DNA from: Rhizobium sp. TH135
GTDB lineage: Bacteria > Pseudomonadota > Alphaproteobacteria > Rhizobiales > Rhizobiaceae
DNA: 64,000 nucleotides
Assembly: GCF_002855515.1 (NCBI RefSeq)
Contig: NZ_PKRP01000004.1
Location: forward strand, 427,917 to 491,916
Direction: 5' to 3'
The number at the start of each line of letters is the position of its first letter. Position 1 is the first letter of the stretch. The notes under the pieces were generated by a model. It worked only from the letters and a program-made list of their open reading frames with translations, was not told the origin of the DNA and ran no database searches. The translations under genes and the position numbers were made by a program. Positions 18,593 to 27,836 of the stretch are shown in pieces.

Positions 18593-19240
18593 ATGATCGT
18601 TCTTGCGATCGACACGGCGGGTGTGGACTGCGCAGCCGCCGTTTTTGATTCCGACAGTGGCAAACTGCTTGGCCGCGTCAGCGAAACCATCGGTCGCGGC
18701 CATGCCGAACGCCTGATGGCGATGATTGACGAGGCGCTGGTCGAGGCCAACCTCTCGCTCACAGATATCGGCCGCATCGGCGTAACCGTCGGCCCCGGCT
18801 CTTTCACCGGCATCCGCGTCGGCGTCGCCGCGGCCCGTGGCCTGGCTCTTGCACTCGGCGTGGAATGCGTTGGCGTTTCGACACTGGAAGTGTTGGCGCA
18901 GACTGCATGCGAATCCGAGAAAACGGTTCTCGCCGGCATCAACGCCCATCGCGACGAAGTCTATGCCCAGGGCTTCGAGGCTGGCGTTCCCGTTGGTGAG
19001 CCGCTGCTGCTCGATCTGGACGACTATCTTGCCCGCGCCGCTGTCCCGGGCACCGTGCTCGTTGGCTCCGCCTCGGCCCTCGCCGCAGACCGGAATGCCG
19101 AAACCGGTCCCGATCACTATCCCATCGAGATCGTCGCCCGCATTTCAGCAACAGCGAAAGCTCAGGGCAAGCCGAAGCCGCTTTATCTGCGCGGACCGGA
19201 TGCGAAACCGCAGACCGGGTTTGCCGTATCGAGAGCCTGA
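18593..19240 (+). CDS. tsaB: tRNA threonylcarbamoyladenosine biosynthesis protein TsaB
   Basis: TsaB is the inactive paralogue of TsaD that scaffolds the TsaD-TsaE complex making t6A37 in ANN-decoding tRNAs. The 215-residue product begins MIVLAIDTAG and has the actin-like VGPGSFTGIRVGVAAARG segment at about residues 64-81. I chose ATG 18593, with GGAGACGAC just before it, over the in-frame TTG at 18572. It is followed immediately by rimI, the usual bacterial pairing. Confidence 0.93.
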   Translation: MIVLAIDTAGVDCAAAVFDSDSGKLLGRVSETIGRGHAERLMAMIDEALVEANLSLTDIGRIGVTVGPGSFTGIRVGVAAARGLALALGVECVGVSTLEVLAQTACESEKTVLAGINAHRDEVYAQGFEAGVPVGEPLLLDLDDYLARAAVPGTVLVGSASALAADRNAETGPDHYPIEIVARISATAKAQGKPKPLYLRGPDAKPQTGFAVSRA

Positions 19241-19241
19241 C

Positions 19242-19739
19242 ATGCGCGACAGCCTGTTCTACCGCCAGCCCGAATTCGAAATCGTCCCCATGACCTCGGA
19301 GCATTGCCGTGCAGTCGCCGAACTGCATGGCCAGCGCTTCCCGCGCGCCTGGGGCGATGGTGAGTTCCTCAGCCTTCTGCTCCAGCCCAACAGCTTCGGC
19401 TTTGCCGCTTGGCAGACCAACACGCTGATCTTCAAGGCACCGCTTGCGGGTTTCGTGCTGTCCCGCGAAGTGGCCGGCGAGGCCGAGATCCTGACGATTG
19501 CTGTCGGTGAGAAGGTCGCCCGCTTCGGTCTCGGCTGGCGCCTCATGCAGGCGGCCCTGCGCGAGGCAAAGGGCAGGGGTGGCGAATCCATGTTTCTTGA
19601 GGTCGATGATGGCAACCACGCAGCCCTTGGCCTCTACCGCAAGCTCGGCTTCGAAAAGGCCGGCGAGCGTCCGGCCTATTACACCGATGAAAATGGCCGC
19701 CGGTCCTCCGCGCTTGTCATGCGTCGCGATCTTCGCTAA
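19242..19739 (+). CDS. rimI: Ribosomal-protein-alanine N-acetyltransferase RimI
   Basis: RimI-type GNAT enzymes acetylate the N-terminal alanine of ribosomal protein S18. The 165-residue protein has the GNAT acetyl-CoA region (EILTIAVGEKVARFGLGWRL, about residues 81-100) and the LYRKLGFEKAGERPAYY end motif. The reading frame extends upstream inside tsaB, but ATG 19242, right after the tsaB stop, gives the normal family length. Substrate specificity is inferred from context with tsaB. Confidence 0.9.
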   Translation: MRDSLFYRQPEFEIVPMTSEHCRAVAELHGQRFPRAWGDGEFLSLLLQPNSFGFAAWQTNTLIFKAPLAGFVLSREVAGEAEILTIAVGEKVARFGLGWRLMQAALREAKGRGGESMFLEVDDGNHAALGLYRKLGFEKAGERPAYYTDENGRRSSALVMRRDLR

Positions 19740-19780
19740 CCGGTCCGTTGGACGAACCGACCATCTGCGGATATGAGCCT

Positions 19781-20209
19781 ATGAATGACGCCCTGAAATC
19801 GCTGGAAACGCTGTGCGCCGAACGGGGCATGCGCATGACCGAGCAGCGGCGCGTCATCGCTCGCATCCTCGAAGACTCTGACGATCATCCCGATGTCGAG
19901 GAGCTCTATCGTCGTTCCTCCAAGATCGACGCCAAGATCTCGATCTCGACCGTCTACCGCACCGTCAAGCTCTTCGAAGATGCTGGCATCATCGAGCGTC
20001 ACGATTTCCGCGACGGACGCTCGCGCTACGAGACCGTCCCGGAAGAGCACCACGATCACCTGATCGACCTGAAGACCGGCACCGTGGTCGAATTCCATTC
20101 GCCGGAAATCGAAGCGCTCCAGGAGCGCATCGCCCGCGAACACGGCTTCCGCCTCGTCGGCCATCGCCTTGAGCTCTATGGCATCCCGCTGTCGAAAGAC
20201 GAGAAGTGA
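19781..20209 (+). CDS. fur: Fur-family metalloregulator (rhizobial Fur/Mur type)
   Basis: This 142-residue protein has a winged helix (MRMTEQRRVIARILED near residues 17-32, ISISTVYRTVKLFEDAGII near 56-74) and a metal-binding C-terminal part with EEHHDHLIDL near 95-104. It lacks the C-terminal CxxC zinc pairs of Zur/PerR. In rhizobia the Fur orthologue is usually a manganese-responsive repressor called Mur, so manganese sensing is more likely than iron. ATG 19781 fits the family start; a TTG at 19748 would add 11 residues. It follows rimI and precedes olsA. Confidence 0.88.
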   Translation: MNDALKSLETLCAERGMRMTEQRRVIARILEDSDDHPDVEELYRRSSKIDAKISISTVYRTVKLFEDAGIIERHDFRDGRSRYETVPEEHHDHLIDLKTGTVVEFHSPEIEALQERIAREHGFRLVGHRLELYGIPLSKDEK

Positions 20210-20239
20210 GCCAATGTCCGCCACGCCTGTGAGGCCCGC

Positions 20240-21037
20240 GTGATCAACTGGCTGAGGGTCGGCTTTTTCCTCCTGGTGCTACTGGTCGTCTCCGGCCTGA
20301 TGATTCCCGTTCAGCTACTGGCCCTGAGGTTCGATTGGCCACTCCGTCGCCGCCTGCCGCGCTACTGGCATCGCATGGCGCTCTGGTTTCTCGGCATCCG
20401 CGTCCATGTCCACGGCGCGCTCGAAACGAACCGCCCCCTGATGATTGCCGCCAACCACGCCTCGTGGAAGGACATCCTCGTCCTCGGCTCGCTGGCCGAC
20501 GTCGCCTTCATTGCCAAGACCGAAGTCGCCTCCTGGCCGGTCTTCGGTTTCCTTGCCAAGCTGCAGAAGACGATCTTCGTGGTGCGCGAAGAAAAACGCC
20601 GCACTGGCGAGCAGGTCAACGAGATTGCCGCCCGCATGGCCGATGGCGAAATCGTTGTGCTCTTCCCGGAAGGCACGACATCAGACGGCAACCGCATTCT
20701 CGGCATCAAGTCTTCGCTGTTCGGCGCCGCTGCCGCTGCCTTGCCGAACGAGGAGGATGGTGTCGTGCATGTCCAGCCGGTCGCCATCGCCTATACCCGC
20801 GTCCAGGGTATGCCCATGGGCCGCTACCACCGCCCGATCGCTGGCTGGCCCGGCGATGTCGGCCTCGTGGAGCACCTGATCGGCGTGTTGCGCGCCGGCG
20901 CGCTTGATGTCGATGTCACCTTCGGCGAGACGGTGGAGTTCAAAAAGGGCGACAGCCGCAAGGCGCTCGCCACCCGCACAGAGGAACAGTTGCGCGCCAT
21001 GCTGCTCGCCCATCTGCGCGGGCGCCATCGACGCTAG
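20240..21037 (+). CDS. olsA: 1-acyl-glycerol-3-phosphate-type acyltransferase, likely lyso-ornithine lipid acyltransferase OlsA
   Basis: This 265-residue PlsC-family membrane acyltransferase has an N-terminal hydrophobic segment (about residues 5-26), the catalytic NHASWKD block (H73-x4-D78) and the FPEGTTS glycerophosphate motif (about 143-149). Its position just upstream of miaB, and olsB elsewhere in the same window, argue for OlsA, which adds the second acyl chain to lyso-ornithine lipid. A general PlsC activity on phosphatidic acid synthesis is the main alternative. The start is GTG. Confidence 0.75.
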   Translation: MINWLRVGFFLLVLLVVSGLMIPVQLLALRFDWPLRRRLPRYWHRMALWFLGIRVHVHGALETNRPLMIAANHASWKDILVLGSLADVAFIAKTEVASWPVFGFLAKLQKTIFVVREEKRRTGEQVNEIAARMADGEIVVLFPEGTTSDGNRILGIKSSLFGAAAAALPNEEDGVVHVQPVAIAYTRVQGMPMGRYHRPIAGWPGDVGLVEHLIGVLRAGALDVDVTFGETVEFKKGDSRKALATRTEEQLRAMLLAHLRGRHRR

Positions 21038-21094
21038 AAGGCTCCGGCAATTTTTCAGTTTAATCGCGGGCCGAAAACCACTAAATAGCGCGCC

Positions 21095-22489
21095 ATGACC
21101 CAGGAAACCGCGAGCCTCTCAGATACCCCGGCGCCGGGCGCTAACACGCGCAAGGTCTTCATCAAGACCTATGGCTGCCAGATGAACGTCTATGACAGCG
21201 GCCGCATGGCCGATGCCCTGGCGGCAGATGGTTATGCCCCGACCGAGGTCATGGAAGAGGCCGATCTCGTCCTGCTCAACACCTGTCACATCCGCGAAAA
21301 GGCTGCCGAAAAGGTCTATTCGGCGCTGGGCCGTCTGCGCGAGCATAAGAAGGCCCGCGCCGCTGAAGGCAAGGAATTCATGATCGGCGTCGCCGGTTGC
21401 GTCGCCCAGGCCGAAGGCGAGGAGATCTCCCGCCGCGAGCCTGCCGTCGACGTCGTCATCGGTCCGCAGACCTATCATCGCTTGCCGCAGGCCCTCCACA
21501 AGGCCCGCACCGGTGAGCGCGTGGTCGATACCGAATACGCGCTCGAAGACAAGTTCGAACACCTGCCGGATCCGACAAAGGTCATCGGCAAGCCGCGCTC
21601 GGTCACCGCCTTCCTCACCGTTCAGGAAGGCTGCGACAAGTTTTGCACCTTCTGCGTGGTGCCTTACACCCGTGGCTCCGAGGTCTCCCGCCCGCTCACA
21701 CGGTTGCTAACGGAAGCCCGCCGTCTTGTGGATTCTGGCGTGCGCGAACTCACCCTGCTCGGCCAAAACGTCAATGCCTGGCATGGCGAAGACGAGAAGG
21801 GCAGGGCGATCGGCCTCGGCGACCTCCTCTACAAGCTCGCGGAAATCCCGGGCCTCGCGCGCCTGCGCTACACCACCAGCCACCCGCGCGACATGGACGA
21901 TCGCCTGATCGAGGCCCATCGCGACCTGCGGATGCTGATGCCCTATCTGCATTTGCCGGTGCAGGCTGGCTCCGACCGGATACTCAAGGCGATGAACCGC
22001 CGCCACAAGGCGTCCGAATATGTCGCCCTCATCGAGCGCATTCGCTCCGTCCGTCCCGATATCGCTCTTTCAGGCGATTTCATTGTCGGGTTCCCCGGCG
22101 AGACGGATCAGGATTTCGAAGACACGATGGCCCTCGTGCGCGAAGTGAACTACGCGCAGGCTTATTCGTTTAAGTATTCGACACGTCCCGGAACACCCGG
22201 TGCCGATCTGCCCGATCACGTGGCCGAGGATGTGAAGACCGAACGCCTGGCACGGCTCCAGGCGCTGTTGCTGGAACAGCAGCAGGCCTTCATGCAGTCG
22301 ATGGTTGGCAAGACCATGGATCTGCTCCTGGAGAAGCCGGGCCGCATGCCGGGACAGCTGATTGGACGCTCGCCTTGGCTGCAGTCTGTGAATGTTGATG
22401 CAATGTCATCGCAAATCGGTGACATTATACAGGTACGAATCACCGCAGCCGGCCCAAACAGCTTGTTTGCCGAGGTGGCAGAGGGTTAG
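21095..22489 (+). CDS. miaB: tRNA-2-methylthio-N6-dimethylallyladenosine synthase MiaB
   Basis: MiaB is a radical-SAM enzyme that methylthiolates i6A37 of tRNAs reading UNN codons. The 464-residue protein has the N-terminal UPF0004 domain with cysteines in YGCQMN, LNTCHI and GVAGC, the radical-SAM cluster motif C180-x3-C184-x2-C187, and a C-terminal TRAM domain (about 395-460). It opens the miaB-phoH-ybeY-corC-lnt run, a widely conserved proteobacterial operon. Confidence 0.97.
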   Translation: MTQETASLSDTPAPGANTRKVFIKTYGCQMNVYDSGRMADALAADGYAPTEVMEEADLVLLNTCHIREKAAEKVYSALGRLREHKKARAAEGKEFMIGVAGCVAQAEGEEISRREPAVDVVIGPQTYHRLPQALHKARTGERVVDTEYALEDKFEHLPDPTKVIGKPRSVTAFLTVQEGCDKFCTFCVVPYTRGSEVSRPLTRLLTEARRLVDSGVRELTLLGQNVNAWHGEDEKGRAIGLGDLLYKLAEIPGLARLRYTTSHPRDMDDRLIEAHRDLRMLMPYLHLPVQAGSDRILKAMNRRHKASEYVALIERIRSVRPDIALSGDFIVGFPGETDQDFEDTMALVREVNYAQAYSFKYSTRPGTPGADLPDHVAEDVKTERLARLQALLLEQQQAFMQSMVGKTMDLLLEKPGRMPGQLIGRSPWLQSVNVDAMSSQIGDIIQVRITAAGPNSLFAEVAEG

Positions 22490-22529
22490 AGTGAGGGCCT
22501 GAACCTGATCGCAACAGGAGCCTGATCGC

Positions 22530-23585
22530 TTGAACGCAACAGAAGTGGTTTCTTCACCCTCGCGCAATGTCCGCAACCCTGCGACCGACGCCAATCACTT
22601 CATCTTGACGTTCGAGAATAACAGGCTTGCGAGCGAGCTTTTCGGCCAGTTCGACCAGCATCTGAAATTGCTTGAGCAACGCCTTCAGATCGAGGCCCGT
22701 GCCCGCGGCAATTCCGTTGCCATCACAGGCGAACTCCAGGCCACCAACCAGGCCCGCCGTGCGCTCGATTTCCTCTATGCCCGTCTGCAGAGCGGTGGCT
22801 CGGTCGAAGCCTCCGATGTCGAAGGTGCAATCCGCATGGCAGTTGCCGCCGACGACCAGCTCACGCTGCCGACGCTGGAACGCAAGGCCAAGCTCTCGAT
22901 GGCGCAGATCTCCACCCGCAAGAAGACGATCGCTGCCCGCACGCCCACTCAGGACGCCTATATCCGCGCGCTGGAACGGTCGGAAATGGTGTTCGGTGTC
23001 GGCCCGGCCGGTACCGGCAAGACCTATCTCGCTGTTGCCCATGCGGCACAGTTGCTGGAACGCGGTATTGTCGACCGCATCGTCCTGACCCGTCCGGCCG
23101 TTGAAGCCGGTGAGCGCCTGGGCTTCCTGCCCGGCGACATGAAGGAAAAGGTCGATCCGTATCTCCGCCCGCTCTATGACGCGCTCTACGACATGATCCC
23201 CGGCGACAAGGTCGAACGTGCGATCACCGCCGGCGTCATCGAAATCGCACCGCTCGCCTTCATGCGCGGTCGCACGCTCGCGAATGCCGCCATCATCCTC
23301 GATGAGGCACAGAACACCACATCGATGCAGATGAAAATGTTCCTCACCCGTCTTGGCGAAAACGGCCGCATGATCATCACCGGCGACCCAAGCCAGGTCG
23401 ACTTGCCGCGCGGTGTAACCTCCGGCCTCGTCGAGGCCTTGCAGGTGCTTAAGGGCGTGGAAGGCGTGTCGGTCGTGCGCTTCAAGGATACGGATGTGGT
23501 GCGCCACCCGCTTGTTGGCCGCATCGTGCAGGCCTATGACGCCAAGTACAAGGTACAGGACGAGAGCGAGCAGAGCGAGCACTAA
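22530..23585 (+). CDS. ybeZ: PhoH-family ATPase (YbeZ)
   Basis: This 351-residue PhoH-like P-loop protein has Walker A GPAGTGKT (about residues 158-165) and Walker B AIILDEAQNTT (about 253-263). YbeZ-type proteins work with the endoribonuclease YbeY in RNA and ribosome quality control, and ybeY is the next gene. The start is a TTG at 22530, supported by AGGAG nine bases upstream; no ATG or GTG in frame keeps the conserved N terminus. Confidence 0.93.
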   Translation: MNATEVVSSPSRNVRNPATDANHFILTFENNRLASELFGQFDQHLKLLEQRLQIEARARGNSVAITGELQATNQARRALDFLYARLQSGGSVEASDVEGAIRMAVAADDQLTLPTLERKAKLSMAQISTRKKTIAARTPTQDAYIRALERSEMVFGVGPAGTGKTYLAVAHAAQLLERGIVDRIVLTRPAVEAGERLGFLPGDMKEKVDPYLRPLYDALYDMIPGDKVERAITAGVIEIAPLAFMRGRTLANAAIILDEAQNTTSMQMKMFLTRLGENGRMIITGDPSQVDLPRGVTSGLVEALQVLKGVEGVSVVRFKDTDVVRHPLVGRIVQAYDAKYKVQDESEQSEH

Positions 23586-23605
23586 GCCCGCACTGCGATC
23601 AAACG

Positions 23606-24112
23606 ATGAGCCAGTTGGACATACAGATCGCCGTCGAGGCAGACGGTTGGGCAGACGAGACCGCGCTGGAGGCTTTGGCCCTTCGCGTGCTCGGCACGGC
23701 CGAAACCTATATGGCGGCCAAGGAAAGCCAGCCCTTCCCGAAGCAGCCGACGGAGGTCTCGCTCGTCTTCGGTGATGACGACATGATCCGCGAGATCAAT
23801 GCCGAATGGCGCAACAAGGACAAGCCGACCAATGTCCTGTCCTTCCCCGCCTTCCCGGTGACGCCGGGCAAGATGCCCGGTCCGATGCTGGGTGATATCA
23901 TCATCGCGCGAGAGACCGTCGAGCGCGAGGCAGTCGAACTCGACAAGAGTTTCGAGGATCATCTGACGCATTTGATGGTCCACGGATTCCTGCATCTCTT
24001 CGGCTATGATCACATCGAAATTGACGATGCAGAGAAAATGGAATCGCTGGAGACTCGCATTCTGGCGGAACTTGGCCTATCTGACCCCTATGCGGGACAA
24101 GACCCGATCTGA
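23606..24112 (+). CDS. ybeY: Endoribonuclease YbeY
   Basis: YbeY is a metal-dependent RNase involved in 16S rRNA 3' maturation and ribosome quality control. The 168-residue protein carries the zinc motif HGFLHLFGYDH with H126, H130 and H136. It sits 20 bp after ybeZ and 12 bp before corC. Confidence 0.96.
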   Translation: MSQLDIQIAVEADGWADETALEALALRVLGTAETYMAAKESQPFPKQPTEVSLVFGDDDMIREINAEWRNKDKPTNVLSFPAFPVTPGKMPGPMLGDIIIARETVEREAVELDKSFEDHLTHLMVHGFLHLFGYDHIEIDDAEKMESLETRILAELGLSDPYAGQDPI

Positions 24113-24124
24113 TAGTTTGGAACA

Positions 24125-25426
24125 ATGACCGATTTTGCGACGAGAACGGCCCCCGAGGCCAAAGAGGGTAACGAGGGAGCGTCTTCCGAAGAGGGCAGTA
24201 GTCCTTCCCGAGCGGAAAGCTCGGCCCGACAACACCCTTCCTTCTGGGCCCGCCTGGGCCGTATTCTGAAGCCTTCCTCCTCCACCAGCCTGCGCGAGGA
24301 CTTAACCGTCGCGCTGAAAGCTGATGCGAGCTTGGGCGAGGCCTTCACGCCCGAAGAGCGGGCGATGCTTCACAACATCCTGCGCTTCCGGGAAGTACGC
24401 GTCGAGGACATCATGGTCCCGCGCGTCGATATCGAGGCGGTCGACCAGAGCGTCACCATTGGTGAACTCATGACCATCTTCGATGTCTCCGGCCGCTCGC
24501 GTATGCCGGTATATGCCGAGACGCTGGATGACCCGCGCGGCATGGTCCACATCCGCGACCTCCTGTCTTACGTCACCAAGCAGGCCCGCAGCCGTAAGCG
24601 GGTCGCAAAGTCCACGGCAGCCCCAAATGGTGCCGAGAAGACGGAAAAGGTCGAGAAGTCGCCGGCGAAGCCCAAGATGGACTTCGATCTCGCCCGGATC
24701 GACCTCAGCAAGACGGTTGCCGAAGCCGGCATTATCAGGTCCATCCTTTTCGTGCCCCCTTCGATGCTCGCCTCTGACCTGATGACCCGCATGCAGGCCG
24801 CCCGTACGCAGATGGCTCTGGTCATCGACGAGTATGGCGGTACCGATGGTCTCGTCAGCCACGAGGACATCGTCGAAATGGTCATCGGCGATATCGATGA
24901 TGAACACGACGATGAAGAAGTCATGTTCAGCCGCGTCTCCGACGACGTGATCGTCGCTGACGCTCGCGTCGAGCTCGAAGAGATTGCCGAAGCGATTGGC
25001 CCGGATTTTGATATCAAGGATCGCCTTGAAGACGTCGACACGCTGGGCGGCCTGATCTTCTCCGCGCTCGGCCGCATCCCGGCCCGTGGCGAAGTTGTCC
25101 AGGCGCTTGCAGGCTTCGAGTTCCACATCCTCGATGCCGATCCTCGCCGCATCAAGCGCGTTCGGGTTGCCCGCAAACGCGCCGGCGCGCGTCGCCGCTC
25201 GACGACAAAGGGTGAAGTCGATACCCGCGCCGACGGCGACGTCGATGCGAAGGCGACCAAGGTGGACGCTCCCGCGCAGGGAGAGACCGCACCCAAGGCC
25301 CGGGCCAAGGCACCGGCTAAGCCTCGTGCCACCAAGGCAGGGGTGAAGTCCTCAGAGCCATCGAAAGAACCGGTCGCCGAGAGCGTCGAGACCCCGCTGG
25401 AAAGCACCGACCGACCGTCAATCTGA
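24125..25426 (+). CDS. corC: CorC/TlyC-family CBS-domain protein
   Basis: This 433-residue protein has two CBS domains (about residues 90-255, opening with VEDIMVPRVDIEAVD) and a transporter-associated CorC_HlyC domain (about 275-365). Family members are linked to magnesium/cobalt efflux or to membrane-bound partners. There is no DUF21 membrane domain, so it is the soluble CorC type. Both ends carry low-complexity extensions: an E/S-rich start and an A/K/P/T-rich tail of about 60 residues after position 370. It lies between ybeY and lnt, as in E. coli. Confidence 0.88.
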   Translation: MTDFATRTAPEAKEGNEGASSEEGSSPSRAESSARQHPSFWARLGRILKPSSSTSLREDLTVALKADASLGEAFTPEERAMLHNILRFREVRVEDIMVPRVDIEAVDQSVTIGELMTIFDVSGRSRMPVYAETLDDPRGMVHIRDLLSYVTKQARSRKRVAKSTAAPNGAEKTEKVEKSPAKPKMDFDLARIDLSKTVAEAGIIRSILFVPPSMLASDLMTRMQAARTQMALVIDEYGGTDGLVSHEDIVEMVIGDIDDEHDDEEVMFSRVSDDVIVADARVELEEIAEAIGPDFDIKDRLEDVDTLGGLIFSALGRIPARGEVVQALAGFEFHILDADPRRIKRVRVARKRAGARRRSTTKGEVDTRADGDVDAKATKVDAPAQGETAPKARAKAPAKPRATKAGVKSSEPSKEPVAESVETPLESTDRPSI

Positions 25427-25516
25427 CGGTCGGGCTCCACCCAAGCGAAGACCGCGACACGGCTCCCGTTTTTTGGGAGACTGCCCGCGGTTGATTCGCG
25501 GTCATAAGGGGTGGAT

Positions 25517-27106
25517 ATGCAGGCTTTGGCAGCGAGGATCCTGCTGTTGTGGGGCGTGAGGCGAGCAGGCCTCGCCATTCTCGCAGGAGCAATCGGGGCG
25601 CTGGCGCTTCCGCCATTCAACATCTTCGCGGCGATGTTCGTGTCGTTCACGCTGCTTGTTTGGCTCCTCGACGGCGCGACAGGCAATGCGGAGACCGGGC
25701 GCGCAGGGTTCTCGTCTTCCTTCTGGATCGGCTGGCTCTTCGGCCTGGGCTATTTTGTCTGCGGCCTCTGGTGGCTCGGCAATGCCCTTCTCTTGGAGGC
25801 AGAGGAATTCGCCTGGGCGATCCCGCTCGCGGTTCTCGGTCTGCCGGCGGTCCTTGCCATCTTCTACGGCTTTGCGACCTTGCTCGCCCGCCTTGTTTGG
25901 TCCGACGGCATGGGGCGGATTGCAGCACTTGCCGCAGCGTTCGGCCTGCTGGAATGGCTTCGCAGCTTTGTTGCAACCGGCTTTCCCTGGAATGCCATCG
26001 GTTATGCCGCAATGCCCGTGCCTTTGATGATGCAGTCGAGCCATGTGCTTGGCATTCTCGCCATCACGCCGCTGGCTGTGTTTGTCTTCGCAAGCCCGGC
26101 GCTGCTTGGCACGCGCCGGGGTGCCTGGCCCGGTCTGCTGCTGGCCGGCACGCTTCTATTCGCTCATCTCGGCTACGGCGCTTTCCGCCTCTACGTCGAC
26201 CCGCCCAAGGAAGGGGACACGACCGTCACTGTCCGTCTTGTCCAGCCGTCGATCGACCAGTCGCAGAAGATGGAAAACACCGATCGCATCGGCATCTTCG
26301 AGAAACATCTGGCGCTGACTGCCGCAGCGCCGGAAGAGGGCAGCAAGCGGCCGGACGTGATCGTCTGGCCGGAAACCTCCGTGCCCTTCATCCTGACCGA
26401 GAACCCGGATGCTCTGGTGCGCATCGGCGATGTTCTGCAGGATGGCCAGATCCTGCTCACGGGAGCGGTCCGTGCCGAGGAGCGAGGTGCAGGTCAGCCG
26501 CCGCTCTATTACAATTCGGTCTACATGATCGATGACAAGGGGCAGATCCTTGGCGCGAGCGACAAGGTTCACCTGACGCCGTTCGGCGAATATGTCCCCT
26601 TCGAAGACCTGCTCCGACAGTTTGGCATCGAGGAACTGATCAGCCTTCCGGGTGGCTTCACCGCAGCCTCGAGCCGCACGCCCTTGAAGCTTCCCTCCGG
26701 CATCGGGTTCTATCCGCTGATCTGCTATGAGGCGATTTTTCCGGGTGAGGTTGCATCGGATCTCGCCGGTGCGAGTGCCATTTTGAACGTCACGAACGAC
26801 GCCTGGTTCGGGGCGACGCCTGGCCCTTACCAGCACTTCCTGCAGTCCCGGCTCAGGGCCGTTGAATCAGGCGTGCCGCTGATTCGGGTGGCGAACAACG
26901 GTATTTCGGCAGTTATCGATCCGCTCGGGCGTATCGTTCAGGGACTTTCTTTGAACACCGTTGGAGCTGTTGATGCAACTCTCAGTGTCAATTCTGTTCC
27001 AATTCGAGCCGGCTATAATCACGCTTTAAACCTTTGGTTGGTCGTCGGCGCGATGACTTTGATAGCCGCCTTTTCTAGTCTGGGTTTTATTAGGCGCACG
27101 AATTGA
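25517..27106 (+). CDS. lnt: Apolipoprotein N-acyltransferase
   Basis: Lnt adds the third acyl chain to the N-terminal cysteine of lipoproteins. The roughly 529-residue protein has several N-terminal membrane segments and a periplasmic nitrilase-like domain (about 225-490) with the catalytic triad in WPETSVPF (E), KVHLTPFGEYVP (K) and LICYEAIFPG (C). ATG 25517, with AAGGGG five bases upstream, is preferred to the GTG two codons earlier. It closes the miaB-lnt run and complements lspA at 2.6 kb. Confidence 0.95.
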   Translation: MQALAARILLLWGVRRAGLAILAGAIGALALPPFNIFAAMFVSFTLLVWLLDGATGNAETGRAGFSSSFWIGWLFGLGYFVCGLWWLGNALLLEAEEFAWAIPLAVLGLPAVLAIFYGFATLLARLVWSDGMGRIAALAAAFGLLEWLRSFVATGFPWNAIGYAAMPVPLMMQSSHVLGILAITPLAVFVFASPALLGTRRGAWPGLLLAGTLLFAHLGYGAFRLYVDPPKEGDTTVTVRLVQPSIDQSQKMENTDRIGIFEKHLALTAAAPEEGSKRPDVIVWPETSVPFILTENPDALVRIGDVLQDGQILLTGAVRAEERGAGQPPLYYNSVYMIDDKGQILGASDKVHLTPFGEYVPFEDLLRQFGIEELISLPGGFTAASSRTPLKLPSGIGFYPLICYEAIFPGEVASDLAGASAILNVTNDAWFGATPGPYQHFLQSRLRAVESGVPLIRVANNGISAVIDPLGRIVQGLSLNTVGAVDATLSVNSVPIRAGYNHALNLWLVVGAMTLIAAFSSLGFIRRTN

Positions 27107-27253
27107 CCAAAAACCCCTAAAATTGCATAGTGGCTTAGACCGGTAATCTGCAAGTATGCTGAAAGATCATCTACGGCGAGCACAACGTCTCGTTATCGTT
27201 AGGCGGGCATCGGGTTAGGGTCGCAACGCCAACAATTTGTCAGGACGACATTA

Positions 27254-27673
27254 ATGATCGAGAACAAGAAGAAGCCGAACCCGATTGACATCCACGTCGG
27301 GAGCCGGATTCGCCTTCGTCGTACGATGCTTGGCATGAGCCAGGAAAAGCTTGGTGAAAGCCTCGGGATCACCTTCCAGCAGATCCAGAAATACGAAAAG
27401 GGTACCAACCGCGTCGGCGCGAGCCGCCTTCAGAACATCTCCAACATTCTGACTGTACCGGTTTCCTTCTTCTTCGAGGATGCGCCTGGCGACCAGCCGT
27501 CCAACGCGACCGGCATGGCAGAAGCATCGAGCTCCAACTACGTGGTCGACTTCCTGTCCTCCTCGGAAGGGCTCCAGCTCAATCGCGCTTTCGTCAAGAT
27601 TGGCGACGCCAAGGTTCGCCGCAAGATCGTCGATCTCGTCAAGGCATTGGCGGCCGAAGCCGACAGCGAGTGA
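27254..27673 (+). CDS. praR: XRE-family regulator PraR
   Basis: This 139-residue DNA-binding protein has a Cro/C1 helix-turn-helix (about residues 13-70, with MSQEKLGESLGITFQQIQKY as the recognition region). The extended C-terminal part ends in a helix-forming segment. It matches the rhizobial PraR/PhrR type, which represses quorum-sensing and biofilm genes in Rhizobium leguminosarum. Position directly upstream of metK fits that assignment. About 147 bp of gene-free DNA precede it. A strong terminator follows. Confidence 0.82.
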   Translation: MIENKKKPNPIDIHVGSRIRLRRTMLGMSQEKLGESLGITFQQIQKYEKGTNRVGASRLQNISNILTVPVSFFFEDAPGDQPSNATGMAEASSSNYVVDFLSSSEGLQLNRAFVKIGDAKVRRKIVDLVKALAAEADSE

Positions 27674-27697
27674 GCTGAATTATCCCTGACAAAGAGA

Positions 27698-27720
27698 GCG
27701 GCCGCAGGGCCGCTTTTTTT
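27698..27720 (+). terminator. Rho-independent terminator after praR
   Basis: GCGGCC (27698-27703) and GGCCGC (27708-27713) form a perfect GC-only 6-bp stem around a 4-base loop, followed by seven T residues (27714-27720). It separates praR from metK. Confidence 0.85.
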
Positions 27721-27745
27721 ATGCGCATGGAAGGAAATGTTTACT

Positions 27746-27767
27746 CACATAAAGATATATTTATGTG
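27746..27767. promoter_or_regulatory. Perfect inverted repeat upstream of metK (candidate operator)
   Basis: CACATAAA (27746-27753) and TTTATGTG (27760-27767) are exact reverse complements separated by GATATA. The dyad lies in an AT-rich patch 70 bp before the metK start and after the praR terminator. Size and symmetry suit a dimeric repressor. Candidates are an ArsR-type SAM-cycle regulator (SahR) or PraR; neither can be chosen from this sequence. Confidence 0.5.
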
Positions 27768-27836
27768 GTTGTGTCCTTGTCATCGTCGCTTGAACTGGGT
27801 AACGATGCCGAAATCCATACTTTGAGGGGAATCCCG

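Noticed and set aside
27721..27836. SAM-binding riboswitch upstream of metK
   Set aside because: I looked for SAM-II or SAM/SAH-type conserved cores and found none; the region is better explained by a protein-binding dyad. A covariance-model search would settle this.
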